Positions 1 through 9,390 are shown, numbered from the stretch's first letter. The stretch: DNA of 18,875 bases from Acanthamoeba lenticulata (GCA_002179805.1 NAVB01000143.1:1-18875); one strand, 5' to 3'. Numbers and translations: made by a program. The notes: a model not told the origin generated them from the sequence alone.

Positions 1-53
1 TTCAACTTTTTAAAACGTTTTTGCTGACCCGCCATTTGTGTGCCGCGCGACAG

Positions 54-2071
54 CTCATGAAAACGATTGGCAACTCGATGGCCAACAGTATTTGGGAGTT
101 CAACGCCTCGTCCGCCCTCAAGCCCACCGAGTCCTCTGATCGGGAGACGCGAGAGCGATACATCAAGGCCAAGTACGAGCTGCGCCGATTCACGCACCGG
201 CCCGAGATCAGCACCAGCAAGCTGCAGGACGTGCGTGTCCCTCCCTCGACCTCTGCTTTCTTTACGCCGCTCACGCCACACGATTGGCCTTTCTCGCGAG
301 CGCAGCAACTGCTCGAGGCGGTACGCGAGAGCGACGTCGTGCGGGTCTATCAGCTGCTGGCCCAGGGCGCCTCCCTCGACTACCAGGACGAACACAAAAA
401 GTGCGTTTTATTCACCTCTTTATTTATTTATTTATTTATTATTCTTTTAAAAAAAGTGTGATTTCTAAATCATTTTTTCCATCCAGGACGCCGTTGCACC
501 AGGCCGTGGCCGAGGGCAAGACCAACCTCTTCTGTCTGGAGCTGCTGGTCCAGGCCGGCGCCAAGGTTCGGCCGTCCTGTGGCTGACGCCTGCGACCGCA
601 ACTTTGTGTTGACGTCTTCCCCCCCCCAGGTGAACATGGTGGACGACCTGGGCCGCTCGGCTCTCCACTACGCGGCGCTCCACGACCGCGCGTCGGCCGC
701 GCGTCTTCTCATGAACCGCGGCGCCCAGTCGCGCCTCCGCGACGCCGTACGCCTCCTCTTCATTCCACACATTCTTCAGTGTTTCTGCTTCCTTTTTACT
801 CATTTCGTGAAAAAATCTCAACACGAGAGCAGGAGGGGAAGACGCCCGAGGACCTGGCCAACGAGTTCAACTGCCCCAACGTGCAGGCCCTCATGAACGA
901 CGAGCACGAGGAGAAGCGCCGACGCCGCGCGGAGCGGGCTCACCCGACGGGCGGGCGCAGCAGCATGTACCCGACGCCCTCGGCCGAGGTCGTGCCCTCG
1001 CGCGCCGTCGAGCGCATGCGGTCCATGGCCCAGGCCCACGCGCACGCACAGTCCCACTCGGGCTCCAGCTCGGGCTCAGCCGCTCCGACCGCCGGGGCCA
1101 CGACGTCGGGCGAGCCCAGCCTCTACCACAGCTCAGACGGTGTGCCGGCGGCGACCAACTCGCCGCCAACCTTGAAGCAGCGCAGCGGCAGCGGCATCGT
1201 CCGGTCTTCCACGTCGTCGTTGTCGGCCCACTCTGCCTCGAACTCGTTCTCGAACTTGCCCACCGCCGGCTCGACGTCGCCACGCTCGCGCTCGCGCTCC
1301 AGCTCGGCATCGAGCGCGACGGCCGCGGCAGCGGCGACGGCAGCGACAACGGCGTCGCCCCAACGCGCCAAGCTGCTGGAGCTCAAGCAGGCGCTGGCGC
1401 TCGAGATCGGCGAAGTCAACGAGCGCCTCGAGCAGATCAAGGTCAGCATTCGCCAGCGCGCCGCCACCGACAGCCCTGCCACGGCCGACGGCGCGTCGGC
1501 GCCGCAGCCGCCCAGCGAGGGCGCTGGACAACAGCCGTCGAGCCCGACGTCAACCGAGAAGGATTCGGAGGCCGTGCTCGCCAACAAGCTGCGCTTGGTC
1601 AAGATGCTGCTCTTCCACGAGCCCCACGTCAAAGAGAAGAAGGTAAACCGCGTGTGTGCGTGTGTGTATGTGTGTGTGTGTGGTGACTGACCGCACGCGC
1701 GCGGGCACCGGAAGCAGGAGGTGGCTGAGGAGATCGAGAGCGAGGACCGGGAAACGGACACCGACGAGGATGACGACACGATCGACGTCGGGACCGAGGA
1801 GGACTTTGACGACGAGGACCAGCTTGACGTTGATGATGACGCGCACGAGGGCGATGAAGGCGGCGGTCGCAATGACCACAGCGGGGGCCACAACAACGAT
1901 GATGATGACGACGCTGCCGCCGACGATGATGAAGATGGCGATGGCGCCGATGGCGATGATGACGACGACGACGGCGACGACTCTGAGGAGGGCGAAGACG
2001 ACGACTCGGACGAGGACGAGTCCCACGGCGGTATCCCACCACCACCATCCTCCCATTCACCACCTTCTTGA
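54..2071 (+). CDS. ArfGAP-ankyrin repeat protein, 5' end outside window
   Basis: This is probably a GTPase-activating protein for Arf small GTPases, which act in vesicle coat cycling. The first visible exon begins after a CAG acceptor at 51-53. It encodes the C-terminal part of an ArfGAP domain (IGNSMANSIWEF, then KPTESSDRETRE and IKAKYELRRF). The zinc finger and catalytic arginine would lie upstream and cannot be seen. Ankyrin repeats follow (TPLHQAVAEGKT, GRSALHYAALHDRA, EGKTPEDLAN), then a Ser/Ala-rich linker, a short coiled coil near 1370-1450 and a very acidic Asp/Glu stretch. Proposed exons: 54-230, 306-400, 487-565, 630-746, 833-1642 and 1718 onward; every GT-AG junction keeps frame. 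A TGA at 2069-2071 ends the last exon if it is not spliced. The preferred model instead splices out 2031-2276 (phase 1) and continues into 2277-3071. The ArfGAP and ankyrin calls are firm; the 3' end is not. Confidence 0.85.
419..443. repeat. TTTAT-type microsatellite in an intron
   Basis: An imperfect tandem TTTA/TTAT run lies in the 401-486 intron of the ArfGAP-ankyrin gene. It is typical AT-rich intron sequence. Confidence 0.7.
1652..1682. repeat. TG dinucleotide microsatellite in an intron
   Basis: A nearly pure (GT)n run with a few interruptions lies just inside the 1643-1717 intron of the ArfGAP-ankyrin gene, starting about 9 bases after the donor. It is likely to vary in length between strains. 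Confidence 0.75.
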
Positions 2072-2276
2072 GCTTCTACATATTTCTTCTACATCTTTAT
2101 ATACTTTTCCGTATCTCTGTATTTCTACATGACGTGCTTCTCTACATACCTATTGAAGTAGCCGAAACCAGTGGCATGCTAGATATATATTGTGTATATT
2201 GTATAAAGTAGAGGTTTCTATACATCGCCGTAGGGCGGGTCGAGCAAGCAGTTAATCGCGCATTGGCGCAACGTAG

Positions 2277-3071
2277 GACACGACCGCAGAGACGGGAAGG
2301 GGCATCCCAACAAGGGGAACACCAACCGCGGAGGTGGTGGTGGTGACGTTGACGAGAGCGATGGGAGGGGAAGACCCAACTGGCAGCTGGCTGTCAAGTT
2401 CCCGACGAGGCGCGAGGAGGACAGCGGCGAGAACGACCTGTCGTCGTCTTGCTCGTCGGCGGATGAAGACAGCGCCCGCAGCACCGGAAGCAGTGGCAGC
2501 GGCAGCGCAGGGAGCATTGGCATGAGCCGTCTGACGCCCCGCGGCACCGGAGGCGACGAGACCGCGGCCGACCGGGCCAGGCGCAGCGGCTTCCGGTTGA
2601 GCCCGCGCGAGTTTGTGCAGGCGGCCACGGGAAGCCTCATCGGCAGCGGCGAGAGCAACAAGAAGGGCCTCAACTCGAGCACCTCGGGGGTCGAGGACCG
2701 GGAGCGCTCTCGCCTCAAGCGCAGCAGCCAGGAGAAGGAGGACGAGAAGGTACTTGAGGGACATTGGACAAGTCGGCATGAAGTGGTTTGTCTAACATAA
2801 AACACAGGACGGGAAAAAGCTGGGCAACAAGGTCAAGGGTTGGGCTTCGAGGAGGAAGGGAGGGTCGATGAAGAGGCGCGCATCGGAGGAGATCGTCCTC
2901 GTGAACCACAATCCCATTCACAACTTCATCAAGGTTCGCCTTTGTTCATTATCATTCTTCATTATCTCTCAAGATGCTGATTATTTATTCTGCCTCTTGT
3001 AGATAAATGCCAATGTGAAGGAGAAGGAGAATCGGGAGCGGGAGCTCGCCGAGCTTGTGAAGCCTTCCTAA
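2277..3071 (+). CDS. probable 3' exons of the ArfGAP-ankyrin gene, or a separate gene
   Basis: Three coding blocks share one frame: 2277-2749, 2808-2933 and 3003-3071, with a TAA stop at 3069-3071. The introns between them (58 and 69 bp) are clean GT-AG and phase 0. The product is low-complexity and charged (Ser/Gly runs, GKKLGNKVKGWASRRKGG, then a short Lys/Glu-rich end), and no domain is recognised. The first in-frame ATG is at 2522, but 2279-2521 already shows the G/C third positions of coding DNA and has no in-frame stop. That suggests these are downstream exons. Donor 2031 (gtatcc) and the acceptor ending at 2276 (cgtag) are both phase 1 and would join the acidic exon to this one. The alternative is an independent gene starting at 2522, with an AT-rich 3' UTR or intergenic stretch from 2072. 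Function unknown. Confidence 0.6.
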
Positions 3072-3616
3072 GCACTCATTCGACTGTTCAATTGATGATA
3101 TTCTTTTATTCATGATAAAGATCAGGACGCATTAGCGGTCACATCGTCGTCAGACAAAATTGAACCAGCGCAAAAACGCGGTTGCGGGGCACCACTTGCG
3201 CAAAACGAATGAAGAATATCGGAGAAGCTTCTACCTAAAAAGTGACTCTGTGGCGCCTAGCCACGCAATTCATCGGACAAGATCCCCCGCCAAGCGGGAT
3301 TCAAATGATGCTTTTGGTCAGGCTTGGAAAGGATAACTGGCATGGTGATGACCAGCAGCGCGATCATCGAGAGATTGCATGGCCATGTTCTCCTAACAAC
3401 CAAGTATTCAAACAATTAAGGTGTATCTTTTATCGTGCGTTCTTCAGATTTTTATGATCGCTGCTACCATGCGGATGGTGATGATCGTCGCATGTGACGG
3501 GGCTTACTAATATTTGTCTGATTCCTATGCTTCTCGTAGGTGTCTTGGCCATGGTCAGGCTCGTGATGATGATAGTACTTATTTATTCCTTCCGTTGAAT
3601 ACACCAGACACACCCC
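3072..3616. other. intergenic, no gene seen
   Basis: These 545 bp lie between the stop at 3071 and the PB1 gene start at 3617, both on +. The first ~50 bp are T-rich and look like 3' UTR (ttcttttattcatgataaag). The remainder has mixed composition, and its short ORFs lack the G/C third-position bias of real exons here. An AT-rich patch (tacttatttattcc) about 30-45 bp before 3617 could be a core promoter element. No tRNA-like fold was found. Confidence 0.5.
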
Positions 3617-4483
3617 ATGGCGCGCCAACAGCACTCCACGCTCAACCTCAATTCCAACACACTGGAAGAGTTTGATGCTCTGTTGACTCTAGACCGCAAG
3701 TCCATGTCTGCGCTGAACCTGCCCCAGCTTCTCACTCCCGGGGAAGCCAATGGGTCATCCCAGCCTGCGGGCAAGCTCGAGAAGCTCGTACGCCGGTTCA
3801 AGAAGCGGCGGAACACACTAGGAAGCAAAGACGCCAGCCAGGAAGCTGAAAAGGCCAATGGCAAGCCCTTCCATCAGCACTTGGTGGCACTTCACGAAAT
3901 GAACAACGAGGTGGGCAGGAAGAGCCCGCGAAGCATGCTCAAGTCGGCCGAGCTGTCCAAGACCACGTCCTTCCACCGCCACGTCTCGTACACCTACGGC
4001 GAAGACGACATTACAGCTTCCAGCGGCCCGAGTCGTGGAACGGTCGGTTCAAGGCCACGACGCGGCAGTCTCGGCCTCTCGAACTCGGCGGCGGCCGTCT
4101 GCACCGCAGTCCACCGCAAAGCGGCCAAGGAGGAGGCCTCCTTGTCCAACACGTCGTTGGCCTACCGGTCACTGTTCGGTGCGCTGGCGATCAAGTGCGT
4201 TTACAAGGAGGCCGCGACAGCTCCGGACATCTCCCTGCTACCCGTCGACGAGGCCAACCTGGACTTTGACAGCTTGCTTCAGAAGCTCGATTGCATACAC
4301 GGCTTTGTCCGACGCGGCGTTGAGCTGGAGCTGTCGTACCGGGACAAGGAGGGAGACGCCGTGCGGGTCAAGGACACGGAGAGCCTCAACTACGCCTGGC
4401 GAGACTGGCGAAGCCAGGTGCGCAAGCGGAAAGCCTGCGGTAGCCTCCGTCTCGTCATACGGGAGAGGCGGCGACAGCCTTGA
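3617..4483 (+). CDS. PB1-domain protein, intronless
   Basis: A 288-residue protein encoded in one uninterrupted exon. Residues ~190-285 resemble a PB1 domain, a ubiquitin-like fold that pairs with other PB1 domains in signalling scaffolds. Visible hallmarks are a basic first strand with a lysine (AIKCVYKEA), a hydrophobic helix (FDSLLQKLDCIHGF), an acidic OPCA-type motif (LSYRDKEGDAVRVKDTESL) and a final strand (LRLVI). Having both the lysine and the acidic motif suggests it could bind partners on both faces. The N-terminal two thirds look disordered, with a basic patch RRFKKRR at 59-65 and several RRGS/RKS-type sites that could be phosphorylated (inference). No kinase, ZZ or Phox domain accompanies the PB1 region. 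The ATG at 3617 is the first in frame. Its lack of introns contrasts with every other gene here. The PB1 call rests on motif reading alone. Confidence 0.7.
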   Translation: MARQQHSTLNLNSNTLEEFDALLTLDRKSMSALNLPQLLTPGEANGSSQPAGKLEKLVRRFKKRRNTLGSKDASQEAEKANGKPFHQHLVALHEMNNEVGRKSPRSMLKSAELSKTTSFHRHVSYTYGEDDITASSGPSRGTVGSRPRRGSLGLSNSAAAVCTAVHRKAAKEEASLSNTSLAYRSLFGALAIKCVYKEAATAPDISLLPVDEANLDFDSLLQKLDCIHGFVRRGVELELSYRDKEGDAVRVKDTESLNYAWRDWRSQVRKRKACGSLRLVIRERRRQP

Positions 4484-5176
4484 ACAGCCGAGCCTCTAAA
4501 GCTTGACATCTATTGTACAAAAACACTACATAAACACTTCACTTCAACATAACGTATGGAACCAAGAAACTATGTTCCTGGTTCGTACTAGCTTGCAGTG
4601 TGAGCGCTGTTTGTTGTCTGAGCGGAATGCTCCTGCTGGGACGCAAGCTGGGATGAAAGTGTTCCTCTGCGTCCGCTTTGGAAAAAAAGGAGCGCTGGTG
4701 GTTGTGTAACTCGTGAGTTACACAACAACCGACATCAACCAATAGCCAGATGGACAGTGCTGCACATCCTTCACCACCCGCACACGCACACTCGCGCTGT
4801 GACGAGATGAAGCACAGAGTGTGGCTCAGACTGAGTCAGCACACGGGCGAGGCTATGATGATGGCTGTGGCCAACAGTTCACAAAAGGGGCGAGGAGTGC
4901 AGTGGCCAGGAGGTGCAGTGGCACAGGACATGTGGGAGGGAAAGCAGCTGGCCTGTGGCGTCAGCAACAATGACCTCAGGCAGCACTTCACGTGAGGTAC
5001 GAGAACAAAGATCCTTCATTATTTTATTGTTTAAAGCCAAGAAAAGGCGAGCGAGCGTTTCGCTGTCGACAAAAACATCTCACCGCCAACTTCCGCTTCT
5101 AGCCGCTTGAGTCTTTTCGTTGATCGATTTTGATTCCATTCGACCCGTGCCTCTGTTCCCCTCTCCCATTTTCACT
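4484..5176. other. intergenic, promoter of V-ATPase subunit G; inverted repeat inside
   Basis: These 693 bp separate the PB1 gene from the V-ATPase subunit G gene, both on +. Apart from the inverted repeat at 4701-4726 I see no gene; the short ORFs here lack coding bias. The last ~40 bp before the ATG at 5177 are pyrimidine-rich (tctgttcccctctccc), like the leaders of highly expressed housekeeping genes. No clear TATA box was found. A tatgatga string near 4854 resembles a box C of a C/D snoRNA, but no matching D box or closing stem was found. Confidence 0.5.
4701..4726. repeat. perfect inverted repeat, 12-bp arms
   Basis: The arms gttgtgtaactc (4701-4712) and gagttacacaac (4715-4726) are exact reverse complements separated by 2 bases. 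It sits about 220 bp after the PB1 stop and 450 bp before the V-ATPase ATG. It could form a hairpin in RNA or be a binding site for a dimeric DNA-binding protein. Nothing in the sequence decides between these. Confidence 0.8.
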
Positions 5177-5706
5177 ATGACTACCAAGACCGCTTTCGGC
5201 ATTAGCGAGCTCCTCAACGCTGAGCGTGATGCTCAGGTCATTATTGCCCAGGCCAGGAAGGGTGTGTTCATCCTTTTTGATCTCGAACGCTCTTGAGATT
5301 CTTTTTTGTCTTCGGTGTCAGTGAGTGAGAGATGGATAAGTGGGCTGCAACGGTGTCTGATGCTTGCCCGTTACCTCATTCAGAGAAGGACGCCAAGCGC
5401 AAGCAGGCTGAGGCTGAGGCCGCCAAGGAGGTTGCCGCTTACAAGGCCGAGCGGGAGGCTATCTACAGGAAGTACGAGCAGGAGGTTCGTACCACCGTCC
5501 ATCCACCTCCTAAAATGCTCTCGTTCAATTAATTGACGTGCGATTTTGCCTCTATGTAGCACGGCTCGTCGTCGACGGACTACAACAAGACGCTCGAGGA
5601 CAAGACCCAACGCGACATTGCGCAGGTGCAGCGTGATGCTAAGGCCAATGAGGACGCCGTTGTGGACATTCTTCTCAAGTCCGTCCAGGAAGTGGTCTTT
5701 GAGTAA
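5177..5706 (+). CDS. V-type proton ATPase subunit G
   Basis: Subunit G forms, with subunit E, the peripheral stalks that hold the V1 head of the proton pump against the membrane part in acidic vesicles and the contractile vacuole. Exons 5177-5261, 5384-5484 and 5560-5706 give 110 residues, the usual length for the family. The N-terminus is diagnostic (GISELLNAERDAQVIIAQARKE), followed by the charged helix KDAKRKQAEAEAAKEVAAYKAE and the C-terminal helix, which ends LLKSVQEVVFE before TAA. Introns are 122 bp (phase 1) and 75 bp (phase 0). At the first donor, gtgtgt after AAG-G is preferred because it restores the frame into GAG AAG GAC. The ATG follows a pyrimidine-rich leader. The next gene converges from the other strand, 217 bp away. 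Confidence 0.93.
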
Positions 5707-5923
5707 AGTGCGGTCTCTCTTTGTATCTTCCGTCATCTTCATTTCTATCGAATCTGTTCAAAAATACACATCTCCCTATCAAATTTGATGCACTCCCGTG
5801 ATGCGCTTGTTGGCCTGTGTGCTGTACATTGCTTGGCGGCAAATTATTGCCGTTGGGTTAAATTCAGCTACCGCAACGTGTGGCCCTGTCCCGAGAATGC
5901 CTTAGGATGTGTCAGCCGTCATC

Positions 5924-7310
5924 TTACGTTGATGTCATCACTGTTGGGCGCTCTGAGCGTACCACGAAGCCGGGCGACACTGATGACGAGGGGGCCGGCG
6001 TGGTGGCTGCCGACGTCGTCGTGGCCGGCGTGGCGGGTGGCGCCCCGTAGACAATCCCCCGCACGGCGTCCAAGAAGCCGCCGTTCGACGATGAAGCAGA
6101 GGCGTTGTGCGGCTGCGGGTGAGCGGTCGTAGTGGGCAGGACGAGCCCATCGGGCCCGCCGCCGACCCCGAACTGCGTGTTGGTGATGTAGCCATCCTTC
6201 ATCACCACCCTGTTGTCGTGTGTCGTGTGGCCCCAATGTGAGAAGTGCAAACGCAACGCTGGGCCAAGGGTCAAGCTGGCGCACCACTCGAGGTAGGGCG
6301 AGGACTCGAGCCTGTTGATGGTGTCCGACGACAGCCGCAGCAGCTCCAAGTACCCAAACACATCTGCAAAATAAAAACAATTAAAAATAAATAATAAAAT
6401 AAAATAAAATAACAATAAAACAAATGGGCGATGTAGGAGGAGGAGGTACAGAGGTAGGCGATGAGAATGCCGGTGAGGTGGCCCAGGAAGGAGACCTCAG
6501 GCATGATCAACTGGAAGAGCACGAGCAGCACCCATGGGTACCACTGCGCCGGCACCGACACGAGCCCGAAGACACTTCACGAAGTGGGGGATGAGCTTGT
6601 CGAGCAGGTGATGCCAATCACATGCGATAACGAGCAAAAGGGGAAAGAGTAACCTCATGTTTTGGGATGGATGATGGGGCAGGTGGGAGCGGAGGACGAG
6701 GAAGGAGAAGAGGACGGAGGAGAGGCCGATTGTGCACTGGCCAGCCCAGGCGTCCGGGTGGAGCTGCGTCTTGGCCAGGACGAACGCGAGGATGGTGTTG
6801 AGGAGGGACGATCCGACCTGGAAGACAACCACCAGGTAGGCCAACGAGAAGGAGCCCAGCGAGCGCTCGAGTGAGGGCGCTAGGGCCTGGCGGGCAGCCA
6901 CAACAAGACGGAGAGTGAGCGAAGGTCCGCGCAGCGCTGCAGTGGGCAGAGCGAACCTGGAAGGCAAACATGTTCATCACGAGATGGAGAAAGCCCACAT
7001 GAAAGAAGCCGGCCGTCAACAGCCTGTACACTGTTGGAGAAAGAAGAAAATCGCGATTTGATGCATGGAGGTGAGAAGCTACACGGGCACGCCTGGTGTC
7101 ACACGCACCTTGGAAATGCTCCACAATCTTGGGCGGGTTGATGCACACGGCAAAGTCGTCATAGCCAAAGAGGAGGCCCACGAGGTAAATGGCACAGCAA
7201 AGGACGGTGATGCTCCGCGTGGTCAGCGGCAGCTGCATGAACCAGTCCTGCAGGCGTGTCCCCAGGCTGACCTGTTGCATGCCGGACCCTCCAGGACCTA
7301 CTGCGCTCAT
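5924..7310 (-). CDS. rhomboid family intramembrane serine protease
   Basis: Rhomboids cut transmembrane helices within the bilayer. Five exons (7310-7109, 7030-6957, 6886-6654, 6574-6450, 6363-5924) give about 357 residues. Introns are 78, 70, 79, 86 and no further; all are GT-AG and keep frame. The family landmarks are present: first membrane helix near residues 33-50; RLLTAGFFHVGFLHLVMNMFAF with the HxxxN pair (about 83-87); LERSLGS; the catalytic serine in GLSSVLF (about 148); and the catalytic histidine in FLGHLTG (about 202). After the core comes a segment like the RHBDD1/plant RBL13-14 group (YLELLRLSSDTINRLESSPYLEW), then a Ser/Thr/Ala-rich tail likely in the cytosol. Both catalytic residues are intact, so it should be active. 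An AT-rich patch at 7353-7365 (ctttaaataaaag on the sense strand), about 50 bp before the ATG, could be its TATA element. The upstream START gene ends only 74 bp away. Confidence 0.9.
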
Positions 7311-7384
7311 CTCTTTGGCCGATTTGTTATTGTATCTATTTTTGTGTATTTTCTTTTATTTAAAGCACCAACAACTGCTTCAGT

Positions 7385-9250
7385 TCAGACGTGGTGCTTG
7401 CGTGGCGACAGCTTGCGACGAAGCTTCTCCCTCTTCTTCGTCTTTCTAGCCTCTGACGTGGCGCTATTGTCGTCGTGCTCTTTGTCGCCGTCGCTTGAAG
7501 AAGAAGAAGTGGAGGCCGAGCGATGTCGGTGGTCGTCCTCATCGTCGCTGGCTTGGTTGCTCTCTTCCTCACCTGCAAAGGCAGCCGAGCGGAGCTTGGC
7601 CTTGATGTCGGCGTAGAAGGCCTCGTTCTGGGCGATCAGCGCCTCGTACTGGCTGCCCTCAATGCCTTGCGAGTGCCGCACCATCGCGTACAAGCCGTGT
7701 GTCAAGGGAGCATAGCCAGCCATTCATCCAGCCACAGCACGCCATCACACGCACAGCACGCAAGAGGGAGAGAGAGGCAAAAGAGGTGGAGAAGGATATC
7801 GACCACAGCTGGTAGGAGAGCACTTTGGTGGCCCAGTTGAGCAGCGTGTAGGGCAAATAGGACAACTGGGGCAGAGTGCACGCTCTCTTGTTATTCCTTT
7901 CCGAGTCCACTTGCAAGCAAGTCTCAAGGAGGGCGCGAACCTTAGGATCAGCGTTGGTCATCATCACCAGTCGGGTCCGGTTCTCCCCCAGCGGTTCGAT
8001 GATCAACCTGTGTGGCAGCGCCCTCACGTGAGTTACGAGCTGCTCGGCGAAGGGGAAGCACCAGTGGTGTCGGGGAGGGGTCTTGAACCCCGTGTATTGG
8101 ACATCAGCCCGCACGTGAGACTTGACGGGCGGGATGAGCTCCGGCTCGATGTCGTTCTCAGTCGCCGATCGGATCATGATCACCGCGCGGTCGTCCTCGA
8201 GATTGTCCACGCCGTAGCCGTACAACACCTGGCGTTTACGCGCCCCATCAAGTGCGCGTGTGAGTCGTGTGTGCGTTGTATGATGGGCACAGCGCGTGCG
8301 GCGCGTACGAGGTCACGAGAGGAGATGGGCCAAGGCAGGCTGCTGGAGCTCATGTAGATCACCTTCCTGTATCGCGAGATCTGCTTCACCAGGCGCACCT
8401 CCTGCACGTACATGGCTTCTCGGTTGATCATGGGCCCCAATAACAAGGCGAACGAGAAGAACAAGAAGACAGCGCGACCTTGAGCAGGGGGATCCACGTG
8501 TTGTAGAGTTCGTGCTCGTTCATGACGGCCATCAGGTTGAGGGCGGAGCTCTCGACGACTCCTGTTTGGTGTGATGTCATCATGTCGTCATCATCCACAT
8601 CTTCACCACCGTCACGGCCACGTTGGTCCGACACATGTGACAAAGACGGTACCCTGCATCTTGATGGAATGAACTGGTGTCGACTTCTCGTTGCGGTAAA
8701 AGACCTGCACGTTGCCGCCCTCGTGTTCGCCCATCAAGGTCCAGCCTGCGAGCGGTTGCAATGGGTGAGTCACGTGCCAAGCCGAGCCAAGTCGTGGTGG
8801 CGTGAAGAGTGAGCCCCACCATCGTTGTTGAGCAGCTCGCGCATGAGCAGGCGGACTTCCTTCTTCTCCTTGGCGATGAGCTGGTGCTCCTCCTGGTGTT
8901 TCTCCATCTCAGCTTCGATGGCTTGTAGCTGCGCCACCACCTCTGCGCCGTGGGTGGCCGCCTGGTGGTGCTGCAGCGAGTGGCGCAGCTTCTTCACCAG
9001 CCTGTAGGCCTGTTTTGTAGCGCGTGAGTCGCGACGAGCGCCCTGCAGCTGCTGCGCTGATGGCGAGGGAAAGGCCACGTACGAGGAAGAGCTTGTCGTC
9101 TTGATGGAGCTGTCGCGCCTGCTGCAAAAGGGCCGGAAAAGATGCAATCATTTCATTCACATCGATGATCGCGGCATCTTCCTCCTCTTTTCGAAGCTTG
9201 TCTCGCACCTTGTCCTCGTGGATGCTGTTGCTCTGTGGCTGTTCTTCCAT
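7385..9250 (-). CDS. coiled-coil and START-domain lipid-binding protein
   Basis: START domains bind single lipids in a hydrophobic cavity and often move them between membranes. Eight exons (9250-9083, 9042-8820, 8745-8653, 8561-8479, 8401-8309, 8228-7941, 7865-7800, 7687-7385) give about 438 residues. Residues ~10-130 are a charged helical region, likely coiled coil (AIEAEMEKHQEEHQLIAKEKK). The START domain covers roughly 131-370: GWTLMGEHEGGNVQVFYRNE, HELYNTWIPLLKEVRLV, LPWPISSRDLVLYGYGVDN, RLVMMTNADPKLSYLPYTLL. The tail is acidic and Ser-rich, ending in a basic KKREKLRRK. Six of the seven introns are GT-AG. The one at 7799-7688 has AT-AC ends and U12-type signals. The first intron is only ~40 bp. 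The start ATG (9250) is the first in frame; the codon at 9277 is GTG. A TATA-like box lies 41-49 bp upstream. The ligand cannot be inferred. Confidence 0.88.
7688..7799 (-). other. U12-type AT-AC intron in the START gene
   Basis: Read on the sense strand, this 112-bp intron starts atatccttc, matching the minor-spliceosome donor consensus ATATCCTT. It contains tcccttgac, 8 of 9 matches to the U12 branch site TTCCTTRAC, with the branch A at 7702. It ends cttgtac at 7688, 14 bases after the branch A. Both borders are phase 0 and join LSYQLWS to AMVRHSQGIEG, restoring a continuous START C-terminal helix. No AG occurs on the sense strand between 7799 and about 7668, so no ordinary GT-AG splice fits without losing conserved residues. 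Confidence 0.85.
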
Positions 9251-9290
9251 CACTTGTAGTTTGAGATTGAGGCTCACAGGACTTTGTATT

Positions 9291-9299
9291 TATTTTATA
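9291..9299 (-). promoter_or_regulatory. TATA-like box of the START gene
   Basis: The sense strand reads tataaaata, inside a longer A/T run, 41-49 bp before the START gene's ATG at 9250. The spacing fits a TATA box with a very short 5' UTR. It lies in the 140-bp gap after the DJ-1/PfpI gene. Confidence 0.5.
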
Positions 9300-9390
9300 T
9301 TTATCTTCGAAGAAAGCGTTCGAAATTTCCTCGACCCTGAAGTGCTAGTGGGCTGTTGGTGCGGGAGGAAGAGGAAGGCGGATCCTTCCT

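Noticed and set aside
231..1717. three introns of exactly 75 bp (231-305, 1643-1717, 7866-7940) as a hint of related mobile introns
   Set aside because: Their sequences share nothing beyond splice signals, and 75 bp is near the common intron size here; taken as coincidence.
3284..3312. cccgc-caa-gcggg hairpin followed by attcaaat, tRNA-like
   Set aside because: The loop is only 3 bases and the following sequence does not pair as a T-arm, so no cloverleaf forms.
4850..4990. possible C/D snoRNA (tatgatga box C)
   Set aside because: No CTGA box D at suitable distance downstream and no terminal stem.
7653..7803. GT-AG alternative to the AT-AC intron in the START gene
   Set aside because: It is in phase, but it changes the conserved tryptophan to Cys, drops the AMVRHSQGIEGS helix segment and leaves the U12 donor and branch motifs unexplained.
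8060..8100. gaggggtcttgaacccc, resembling a tRNA T-arm
   Set aside because: It lies in a START exon with a continuous conserved frame. No acceptor stem or anticodon arm could be paired around it.
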